Part shown: piece by piece, positions 12,101 through 24,100 of the stretch | How positions within the stretch are numbered: the stretch's first letter is position 1 | How the letters are laid out: every line of letters starts with the position of its first letter | NCBI GenBank assembly: GCA_028583405.1 | Contig: JAPTMU010000269.1 | Location: forward strand, 1-64,000 | Source of the DNA: Pogonophryne albipinna | Lineage: Eukaryota; Chordata; Actinopteri; Perciformes; Artedidraconidae | Length of the DNA: 64,000 bases | Reading direction: 5' to 3' | Notes under the pieces: model-generated | What the model was told of the DNA's origin: nothing | Databases searched by the model: none | The model's input: only the letters and a program-made list of their open reading frames with translations | Translations under genes and position numbers: made by a program

Positions 12101-15100
12101 GTAGTTTATAACATCAGACGGGTTGAGAGTGGGTTTCTTTAGGAGAGGGTTTACTCTTGCCTCCTTGAGACTGTTTGGAAAGTGACCAGAAGTTAGAGAA
12201 GTGTTGATGAAATGGGTGAGAAACGGTAGAATATCAGGAGCGATAGTCTGAAGGAGGTTTGAAGGGATAGGGTCCAGAGGACAGGTGGTAGGGCGGGCAG
12301 AGGTAATGAGGGTAAGAACCTCACTTGGAGAGAGAGGGGAAAAGGAGGTTAGTGTGTGGGTGGATGGAGGGTCTGGTGACCCAGCGGTGAGTAAAGGTGA
12401 GTCAGAAAAAGAAGAGCGAATATCATCAACCTTTTTTTCAAAGTGGTTAACAAAGTCGCTTGACAGAAGGGAGGAGGGGGAAGGGGCTTTGGGGGGGTCC
12501 AGGAGGGAGGAGGGGGAAGGGGCTTTGGGGGGGTCCAGGAGGGAGGAGGGGGAAGGGGCTTTGGGGGGGTCCAGGAGGGAGGAGGGGGAAGGGGCTTTGG
12601 GGGGGTCCAGGAGGGAGGAGGGGGAAGGGGCTTTGGGGGGGTCCAGGAGGGGGAAGGGGCTTTGGGGGGGTCCAGGAGGGTGGAGAAGATGGAAAATAGT
12701 TTTTTGGGATTGGAATAGGAAGATTGGATCTTATCTTGAAAGAAAGTGCTTTTAGCCTGAGAGATGGAAGCAGAGAAAGAGGAGAGGAGAGCCTGATAGG
12801 TTAGGAGGTCGTCACGGTGTTTGGATTTCCACCGTTTCCGCTCGGCTGCCCGAAGGACGGTTCTATTAGCACGCAGTGCATCATTTAGCCATGGAGCAGG
12901 AGGGGACTGACGAGCCTGCCGAGATGTGAGAGGACAGAGAGAGTCCAGAGAGGATGAGAGAGTAGAGAGGAGAGTTTCTGCAGCAGAGTTTGGAGGCAGG
13001 AGTTGGAACGAGTCAGAGGAAGGGAGGGCTGAGAGCACCGATGAGGCAAAGGTAGAGGGGGAGAGGGAACGAAGGTTACGGCGGACAGGTGCAGGATGAG
13101 AAGAGATTAGTTTATGTTTGGAAAGGGGTAGAGAGAATGAAATGAAGAAGTGATCGGAGGTGTGGAGCGGGTTTACAGAGAGGTTAGAAGTAGTGCAGTT
13201 CCTTGAGAATATGAGATCAAGGACATTGCCAGCTTTATGAGTTGGTGGGGATGGAGACCGTGAGAAAGCAAAGGCGGTTAACAGAGATGTTAGTTCGTCT
13301 ATCTTCCCTGTCTGGAGGTTGAAGTCTCCGAGAAGTACAGCGGGAGGGCCAGTTTCAGGGATGTGTGAGAGGAGATTATCTAATTCCTCCAAGAAGTCCC
13401 CCAAGGCGCCTGGTGGACGGTAGAGAACAACAATGGTTCATTGTATAGGATGGGTTACTGTCTGGGTCTGGGTGTATGGGAGAAGGAATATGCTGTGGAG
13501 AGAGCTGCTGGGGTGGATGTGTTGGATGGAGTAATCCAGGTCTCAGTGAGAGCAAGGAAACCCAGAGACTGCAGGGAAGCGTAGCCAGAGATGAAGTCAG
13601 CCTTAGGAACAGCTGACTGGCAGTTCCACAGGCCGCCTGAAACTAGATGTCGGATGTCAGTGGAGCATGTGGGATAGACGAGAGCAGGCCGGTTATATCG
13701 ATTAGGAGATACACGGGGCCAGTGATAATTGCGAGAAGACACATGAACAGGAATGGAGAAAATACACATGATTATAGCAAGAGGGGCTAAACAACCAAAT
13801 GAAATAAAACACCAGCGATACTTAGCTCAATCAAAGTAGGATTTGCCTCCTCTTTGCCACCCTCGTGACTCCAGCAGGACTCTAATGTCTTTGTCAGTCT
13901 GATCACGTGACACCACGTCCTGATCACGTGACACCACGTCCTGATCACGTGACACCACATCCTGATCACGTGACACCACCATAGACTGTATATATAAATG
14001 GACGTAGTGTCCGTGACGTCACCCATAGGATTCTGCAGAGTTGCCGTGAAGCCCTTAGTAGGCGGAGTCGGCCACTAACGGCTCGACTGTGACGTCAGAG
14101 TCTAATCCCGCCTGCTCCAAATAAGGGCAAAGAGGCGGAGCCGAGGCGGGACCTGCTGCCTCCGAACTGGAAGTAAACAGAGCTAGCTCAGGCTAAGAAG
14201 CTAAGCTAACATGAAATACATGCATACCAAGTTACTGCTAACAGTGTAGTTCCCCTATATAAACGTTACATTCATAATCAAATGAGACAATCTGCAAGAG
14301 AATTAGCTATATTTTGTTATTCTTAATGCTTGTCATTCACACGTTGAGAAAAGACGGACTCCCCCGCCCGGACCTAACGGAGCCGCAGTGGGCTAGCTCC
14401 GGGACGCCGGCTGGAGCTAGCCCCCTGCGGCTCCGTTAGCTCCGGCGGCCACCACTGGGATAATTGGGTCCCCTATTAACATTTGCTCCCGTTTAGCATT
14501 ATGGGCGTCATAGCCATAGACTATACAAGTCTTACCCAAGGCTGAATCATAAACTAAAATGTATATGTATGCATAAAGGGTTACGTCCTTAGCTGGCTAA
14601 TAAGTAGCAAGCTAAGCTACCAAGCACACAAACACCTGCGAACGGGGTTAACATGTATAATATTATCATTTTAGACTTCTTGGAAGTTCTGTTAGTACAT
14701 TCAAGCGCACAGCACGACATTTTAATTGTCTGGTATTTGTAACAATATTCCCTAAAAGGCACAATCACCACGAACACGGCTAAAGCTAAAGGGTCAAGTA
14801 CAGTACTATGACTAACTAACGTTGTAGCCTCTATGGTTGTAGCCTAGCAGAGTGGACAAGTTGCTGTTAGCTGACAGTGAGGCATGTACGTGTCCATCAA
14901 CGTGACCACGCCCTAATTTATGCAAACACTTTAAGACCTAATATAAATAAAAGGGTCGTGTTAGAAAACAATTCACTCACAGATTCATAATCATGAAGGT
15001 GGAATTTAACTATATCGATAATAATATGTATTGCATCCATGGGTACAAACATTTTAACATGGGGGTCTATGGAAATTGCTCCTTTCTGCAGCCAGTCCCT

Positions 15101-18100
15101 AGCGGCCCATGTATGAACTGCAGTGTGTGGCACTTCCGTATTGGCTTCCCGGCTGTTCCCCAGAGTTTGCCGCTTGGACACCACGTCCTGATCACGTGAC
15201 ACCACATCCTGATCATGTGACACCACGTCCCGATCACGTGACGCCACGTCCCGATCACGTGACGCCACGTCCCGATCACATCACGTGACGCCACGTCCCG
15301 ATCACGTGACGCCACGTCCCGATCACGTGACGCCACGTCCCGATCACGTGACATCACGTGACGCCACGTCCCGATCACGTGACGCCACGTCCCGATCACG
15401 TGAGGCCACGCTCCGATCAGGTGACGCCACGTCCCGATCAGGTGACGCCACGCTCCGATCAAGTGACGCCACGCTCCGATCACGTGACGCCACGTCCCGA
15501 TCACGTGACGCCACGTCCCGATCACGTGAGGCCACGCTCCGATCAGGTGCCGCCACGCTCCGATCAGGTGCCGCCACGCTCCGATCAGGTGACGCCACGC
15601 TCCGATCAGGTGAAGCCACGCTCCGATGACGTGACGCCACGCTGATCAGGACGGGGTGTCACGTGATCAGGACGACCTGATCACATGACACCACGTCCTG
15701 ATCACATGACACCACGCTCCGATCACATGACGCCACGTCCTGATCACATGACACCACGCCCTGATCACATGACACCACGTCCTGATCACATTGGTCCACT
15801 GTTTGATTTGGTATCCATGGTAACAACCGTCTGTGTGTGTGTGTTCAGGCTCCATCAACAAGAAGAAGGAGAAGAAGAAGAAGAAGGGTCTGACGTTCGA
15901 GCACCTGCGTCTCCCCGCCATCACTGCGCTGTCCTCTGGTGGGTGATGATTACCATTAGCTTCATTAGCATATTCAAACACTTCAGGAACTGCCCGGGAT
16001 GAAGTGTTAATCTCATAATCGTTAGCTTTACAAAGCGCCTGTTAGCGTTAGCTTTACAAAGCGCCTGTTAGCGTTAGCTTTACATAGCGCCTGTTAGCGC
16101 TAGCTTTACATAGCGCCTGTTAGCGTTAGCTTTACATAGATGCATCCTATGGAGCGTTAGCTTTACAAAGCGCCTGTTAGCGTTAGTTTTACAAAGCGCC
16201 TGTTAGCGTTAGCTTTACATAGCGCCTGTTAGCGTTAGCTTTACATACATTAATCCTGTTAGCATTAGCTTTACATAAATTCATCCTGTGGGTTAGCTGT
16301 ACCCACAGGATGTACATAAATTAATCCTATTAGCATTAGCTCTACAAAGCGCCTGTTAGCGTTAGCTGTACAAAGCGCCTGTTAGCGTTAGCTGTACATA
16401 GATTCATCCTGTTAGCGTTAGCTGTACATAGATTCATCCTGTTAGCATTAGCTGTACATAGATTCATCCTGTTAGCGTTAGCTTTACAAAGCGCCTGTTA
16501 GCGTTAGCTTTACAAAGTGCCTTTTAGCGCTAGCTTTACAAAGCGCCTGTTAGCGCTAGCTTTACAAAGCGCCTGTTAGCGCTAGCTTTACATACATTCA
16601 TCCTGTTAGCGTTAGTTTTACATACATTCATCCTGTTAGCGTTAGCTTTACATAGATTCATCCTGTTAGCGTTAGCTTTACATACATTCATCCTGTTAGC
16701 GTTAGCTTTACATAGATTCATCCTGTTAGCGTTAGCTTTACAAAGCGCCTGTTAGCGTTAGCTTTACAAAGCGCCTTTTAGCGTTAGCTTTACAAAGCGC
16801 CTTTTAGCGCTAGCTTTACAAAGCGCCTGTTAGCGCTAGCTTTACATACATTCATCCTGTTAGCGTTAGTTTTACAAAGCACCTGTTAGCATTAGCTTTA
16901 CATAGCGCCTCATTAGCACATTCAAACACTTCAGAAACTGTCAGCGATGAAGCTTTAATCTCATAATCGAGCTGGAGTTTCACCTCATTGGAGTTTACTC
17001 CTGTCACTCAAATGCTGGCGAGGGGGCGGGTCTTATCTCCATGAGATACTATGGTAGATACAAACAACAACAAATACATATTTTACAGTGATTTAATTAT
17101 AATACACGTTTCAAAATGATGCCGAACGAATAACATAGTGATTAGTAAATACCCTGACTGACTATGTGCAAGGCGGCGATGGATCAGGCTAGGCTAACGT
17201 GTAGCTTTATGAACCCTCTGATGATTGACAGTTGACTGCTCGTCAGTCGGACTGGGACGGCATCGTGGCGTGTCACCGCGGTCGCCTAGCAACCACCACC
17301 TGGAACTACCAGCGGTGCACCATGGGAGATCATCACCTTCAGCCGCCAAGAGAACACCGCACCGGCATCGCCACGGTAACATCAGATCACATCAGAAGGA
17401 CTTTATTGATCCCAATGTGTGAAATGTTGGCGTTGCAGCAGCATAAAGAAACAAGGCATTGAACATTAGAGACATTAAAATAAATAAACTATTCAAAATG
17501 TAAACGTCTCAAATAGAAATAAAATAGTGTTAATAAAGTAGAAAATAGACATGTTGAGAGAGAGAGACAGATAGATAAAAGGCTAAATGTAGGAGACGTG
17601 AGGCTGGGTAAAATCAATATTAAGCTATTTATAACTAAAGTGTTGAACTAACTGTAAACAGAAGTGATGGCTCTGAGCTGATGCTGCGTTCAGGTGCTCT
17701 GATACCTGCAGTTTATTAGAGTGTCAGTGTGTGTGAGGGGAGCTGCAATGATGACCAATTAGGACACCTTTGATTCTCCATGAAGACGACTTTATAAATC
17801 TGAGCAGCTCCTCCTCCTCTCTCTGAAACGCCTGTTTACACCACAGCGACTAAGCTCCTCCCCCTGCTCTCTCAGCGTCATGTGACTTCCTGTTTCTGCT
17901 CCCCAGGCTGTCGACATCACTTCCTGTGGTAACTTTGCTGTGATTGGCTCGTCGAGCGGGCGCGTCGATGTTTACAACCTTCAGTCCGGCCTTCACCGCG
18001 GGGGGCTGGGGGCGGAGAGAGGTACGCTGCTCTGTGATTGGTCCCTTCACCTGCTCTGTAATTTGTCCGTTCAGCTGCTCTGTGATTGGTCCCTTCACCT

Positions 18101-21100
18101 GCTCTGTGATTGGTCCCTTCACCTGCTCTGTGATTGGTCCGTTCTGTCTGTCCCTCACTAACCCCGCCCTCTCTCTCTCTCTCTCTCTCAGCTCACAGTG
18201 GGGCGGTGCGAGGCGTCGCCACGGAGACCCTGAATCAGATGACCTTTACAGCAGGCTCTGATTGGCTCCTCAAGTTCTGGCGCTTCAAGACCAGGAAGCA
18301 GGAAGGGGAGCTAAAGCTACCTGCTGCGCCAGCTAGCATGATGCTACACAGAGACAGGTAGCTAACGGTTAGCTTGATGCTACCCAGAGACCGGTAGCTT
18401 TGTTTTTGTCTTTATTAGGATCCCCATTAGCACTAGCATGAGCATTGGCTATTCAACAGCTAACAGCTAGCATGATGCTACACAGAGACAGGTAGCTAAC
18501 AGCTAGCATGATGCTACACAGAGACAGGTAGCTAAGGGTTAGCATGATGCTACACAGAGACAGGTAGCTAACAGCTAGCATGATGCTACACAGAGACAGG
18601 TAGCTAAGGGTTAGCATGATGCTACACAGAGACAGGTAGCTAAGGGTTAGCATGATGCTACACAGAGACAGGTAGCTAACAGCTAGCATGATGCTACACA
18701 GAGACGGTTAGCTAACAGTTAGCATGATGCTACACAGAGACAGGTAGCTAACAGCTAGCATGATGCTACACAGAGACAGGTAGCTAAGGGTTAGCATGAT
18801 GCTACACAGAGACATGTAGCTAACAGCTAACATGATGCTACACAGAGACGGTTAGCTAACAGTTAGCATGATGATACACAGAGACAGGTAGCTAAGGGTT
18901 AGCATGATGCTACACAGAGACATGTAGCTAACAGCTAGCATGATGATACACAGAGACAGGTAGCTAATGGTTAGCATGTGTCACTTGACCAGCTTCTTCC
19001 TTGTGTTGTTTATGTTTATATTCCTTATTAGCATGCTAACAGTGTTGTTTCTTCACGTTAGTGGGATGTTAGCATTAGCGCTGGACGACTTCACGCTGCT
19101 GGTTGTTGACATAGAAACCAGACGGGTCGTAAGGAAGTTCGCCGGTCACCAAGGCAACATCAACGACATGGTGGGTACAGGAAAGCTAACACGCTAACAT
19201 CCTGATGCTCAATAACAGCTAACATGCTAACTCTGTTCCTCTCTGCAGACCTTCAGCCCTGATGGCCGCTGGCTGGTTACCGTGGCGATGGACTGCACCA
19301 TCCGGACCTGGGACCTCCCCTCTGGAAGGTGAGAGTGGAACGGTCCGCTCGATTTAACTTTATTGTTCAACGACACGTTGACAGCAACCTTTATCTCTTC
19401 TTCTTCAGCCTTGTCGACTGTTTCCTGGTTGCCATGGCGCCCACCAGCGTGTCGCTGTCGCCGACGGGAGACTTCCTGGTTACGACACACGTCGACAGTC
19501 TGGGTGTTTACCTCTGGTCAGAACCAATCACATCGCAGGATTCATATTGATTAATATGTTTAAATACATTATTATATAACCTCGCTCTGTGTAGAACACT
19601 GATCTCCAGCAGCCAATCACAGTGCCGTCTCTCCCTCAGGACCAATAAGAGCCTGTGTGGACCCGTCGGGCTCCGCCCCCTCCCGGCTGACTTCCTGCCG
19701 ACGGAGGAGACGCTGCCCGGCGTCACGGCAGACGCTTCTGAACAGGAAGTGACATCAGAGGACTTTGATGATGCGTACGAGTCAGCTGAGCAGCTGGGGG
19801 CGGAGCTAGTGACGCTTTCTCTGCTGCCAGAGTCACGGTGGAAGAGTCTGATGCACCTGGACACCATCAAGGTGAGACACACCTGAGACACCTGTTACTG
19901 AGGGTCTATCTAGTCTACAGGTGAGACACCTGTTACTGAGGGTCTATCTAGTCTACAGGTGAGACACCTGTTACTGAGGGTCTATCTAGTCTACAGGTGA
20001 GACACCTGTTACTGAGGGTCTATCTAGTCTACAGGTGAGACACCTGGGCAAACACTCACTCAGAACCTTCCTAAAGATAAACTGACAATCCCAACCCAAC
20101 TTTGTCCACCAGGTGGTTAGAAATATATTGCATATATTTAACGTGTGTGTCTCTCTCTCTCTCCCTCTCTCTGTGTCTCTCTCTGTCTCTCTGTGTCTCT
20201 CTCTCTCTGTCTCTCTGTGTCTCTCTCTCTGTGTCTCTCTCTGTGTCTCTCTCTGTGTCTCTGTCCCTCTCTCTGTGTCTCTCTGTGTCTCTCTCTCTGT
20301 CCCTCTGTGTCTGTGTCTCTCTCTCTCTCTGCCTCTGTCTCTCTCTCTATGTGTCTCTCTGTGTCTCTCTGTGTCTCTCTCTGTCTCTCTCTCTATGTGT
20401 CTCTCTCTGTCTCTCTCTCTATGTGTCTCTCTCTCTCTCTCTCAGAGGAGGAATAAGCCCTCCGCCCCCCCCTCAGCTCCTCCCTCCGCTCCCTTCTTCC
20501 TCCCGACGGTCACCGGCCTGACGCCTCGATTCACGTCTCCCGTGGCAACAGAAGAAACTCAGGTGAGGTTCAGGTAGCGAGGACACAGAGAGAGAATGGA
20601 GCTTCAGGGGAACATCCCTGCTTCCTGACATCACTCCAGAGCTCTCATAACACCTGATCAATCACACCTGATCAATCACACCTGATCAATCACACCTGCT
20701 CAATCACACCTGATCAATAACACCTGATCAATTACACCTGATCAGATCAATCACACCTGATCAATCACACCTGATCACTCACACCTGCTCAATAACACCT
20801 GCTCAATAACACCTGATCAATAACACCTGATCAATCACACCTGATCAGATCAATCACACCTGATCAAGCACACCTGATCAGATCAATCACACCTGATCAA
20901 TCACACCTGATCAATAACACCTGATCAATCACACCTGATCAATCACACCTGCTCAATAACACCTGATCAATCACACCTGCTCAATCACACCTGATCAAGC
21001 ACACCTGCTCAATCACACCTGCTCAATCACACCTGATCAATCACACCTGATCAATAACACCTGATCAATCACACCTGATCAGATCAATCACACCTGATCA

Positions 21101-24100
21101 AGCACACCTGATCAGATCAATCACACCTGATCAATCACACCTGATCAATAACACCTGATCAATCACACCTGATCAATCACACCTGCTCAATCACACCTGA
21201 TCAATCACACCTGATCAATCACACCTGCTCAATCACACCTGATCAATAACACCTGCTCAATCACACCTGATCAGATCAATCACACCTGATCAATCACACC
21301 TGCTCAATCACACCTGATCAATCACACCTGATCAATCACACCTGCTCCTAGCAGAAGATGTCCCTTCAGCTGTGTTTTATTTGTCAGTTCATAGAGGTGT
21401 TATCTTCACGCTCACCACTGAGGGTCGTTCTGTGCCTTGTTTTGCTTCATGCTGCTGCAGGATGAATAAAGTACCTCTTATGTTATTATCTAATTGTTGT
21501 TGTTGTTGTTGTTGCAGTCTCGCCTGCTGGGCTCCTCTCTGCTGACGCAGCGCTCTGAGTTCCTCTCCGACCTGCAGGCGGCGCTGCAGACCTCCTGCTG
21601 TGAGGCTCACCCTAACACCTGATATTATTGAATGGGTTCATTTCATATCTATAAAACACATCTGATGAGACTATGTTTATCATTTAATGAATCTTTCATT
21701 GTGTAACACTCTGTTCCTGTAGACCTCTATGCACCGGGTCATGTGATCAGTTTAAATTATCTATTTTGGGTTTATTTATTCTGGATATGTATTTCTGTTA
21801 GAAAACCCTCCCTGGTCCCCGGCTTGAGCTTCAACCTCAGGATCCATTATTTATGATCCTCTCAACAATAAAAAAAGAGAATTAGTTGGTTCTGACTTTT
21901 TCTCAAAATTCTCACTTTTTCTAAAAAATCTAACTTTTTCTAAAAATGTAGACTTTTTCTCAAAATTCTCACTTTTTCTCAAAAATCTCACTTTTTCTAA
22001 AAATGTTGACTTTTTCTCAAAATTCTCACTTTTTATAAAAAAAATCTGACTTTGTAAAACAAATCTCACTTTTTCTAAAATAATCTCACTTTTTTTTTTT
22101 AATCTCACTTTTTATAAAAAATTCTCACTTTTTATAAAAAATCTCACTTTTTCTAATTTTGTTCTCACTTTTCCTCAAAAATCTCACTTTTTCTCAAAAA
22201 TCTCACTTTTTCTAATTTTGTTCTCACTTTTTCTAAAAATTCTCACTTTTTCTAAAAATTCTCACTTTTTCTAATTTTGTTCTCACTTTTTCTCAAAATT
22301 CTCACTTTTTCTCAAAATTCTCACTTTTTCTAAAAAAATCTCACTTTTCCTCAAAATTCTCACTTTTTCTAATTTTGTTCTCACTTTTTCTCAAAATTCT
22401 CACTTTTTCTAAAAAAATCTCACTTTTCCTCAAAATGGTCACTTTTCCTCAAAATGGTCACTTTCTCTCAAAATGGTCACTTTCTCAAAATGGTCACTTT
22501 CTCTCAAAATGGTCACTTTTCCTCAAAATGGTCACTTTCTGAATCCCACATGCCTCAAGCTGTCCTGATGCTCTTCTCGTGATCATCCTTCCTGTCATGA
22601 ACTCAGCTCCAGTTGGGATACCTTTGTTAGCATTGGTCACGTTGGAGGAGGATAATAATATCTCTCTCTCCGTGCAGTCGATCGCCCGCTGAGTCTCCTG
22701 AAGGATTGTGGGCCGGCAGCGGTCTCCGTGGAGATCACCTGTCTGACATCACTAGGGGGCGGAGCCACATCACCAGGGGGCGGAGCCAGTCTGCTGCCCG
22801 CCTTCATCCAGATGATTGACAGCATGCTGGCCAGTGGGCGGGACTTCGACCTGGCGCAGGGTTACCTGGCGCTTTTCCTGAAGGTAAGCCAATCAGAGCG
22901 CAACATTCAATTCATGTGACCCTTTCAAAATAAAGGTCGTGCACCTGGAAGTGTTAGTCGCTCTTAACCTGTTGAACCCATCATCTGCAGGAAAGCGTCT
23001 GAGGGCTGCTCAATTAATCGCATTTTAATCGCAATTACGATTATGGCTTGCAACGATTACGAAAACAACGTAATCGAAATAAAACAATAATTTTTTATTA
23101 TTATTATTACTTTTTCTTTTTGGTTTTTCAGTTATTCTTAAAGTGATCAGCTGTTAAAAACATAATGTTCACATGTTTTATCTCCAATAAATGGATGTTT
23201 TCAAAGTAAATGGATAATCGTTTTTAATAATCGTGATATCAGTCATTGACCCAAATAATGGAGATTATGATTGTTGCCATAGCCGAGCAGCTCTGAATGT
23301 TTCATATCCGTGTAACGGGAAGAAACTCAGCTAACGAAACACGTGGCTAGCGCTCAGCCTCTGCGTTAGCCACGTGCAAAAAAATGCTAACGGCGTTTGA
23401 ACAGAAACTCACTCATAACACCGTTATGACTTATCGTAGCTGCACATCCAACCCATCGATTAGCATCGTGAGAAGACACAAAATCGATAGGTATCTATCT
23501 CATCACTCCATGATCAGAACTCGCAAACTNNNNNNNNNNNNNNNNNNNNNNNNNNNNNNNNNNNNNNNNNNNNNNNNNNNNNNNNNNNNNNNNNNNNNNN
23601 NNNNNNNNNNNNNNNNNNNNNNNNNNNNNNNNNNNNNNNNNNNNNNNNNNNNNNNNNNNNNNNNNNNNNNNNNNNNNNNNNNNNNNNNNNNNNNNNNNNN
23701 NNNNNNNNNNNNNNNNNNNNNNNNNNNNNNNNNNNNNNNNNNNNNNNNNNNNNNNNNNNNNNNNNNNNNNNNNNNNNNNNNNNNNNNNNNNNNNNNNNNN
23801 NNNNNNNNNNNNNNNNNNNNNNNNNNNNNNNNNNNNNNNNNNNNNNNNNNNNNNNNNNNNNNNNNNNNNNNNNNNNNNNNNNNNNNNNNNNNNNNNNNNN
23901 NNNNNNNNNNNNNNNNNNNNNNNNNNNNNNNNNNNNNNNNNNNNNNNNNNNNNNNNNNNNNNNNNNNNNNNNNNNNNNNNNNNNNNNNNNNNNNNNNNNN
24001 NNNNNNNNNNNNNNNNNNNNNNNNNNNNNNNNNNNNNNNNNNNNNNNNNNNNNNNNNNNNNNNNNNNNNNNNNNNNNNNNNNNNNNNNNNNNNNNNNNNN

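Larger units (their letters stand above)
12920..23529 (+). repeat. copy 1 of the wdr36 internal duplication (10.6 kb)
   Basis: Collinear with 24530-36480 from the LINE 5' part through E21 and into the next intron. Identity looks near complete outside tandem arrays. It is shorter than copy 2 because the 14-bp and CTCACTTTTT arrays are shorter here. Confidence 0.95.
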
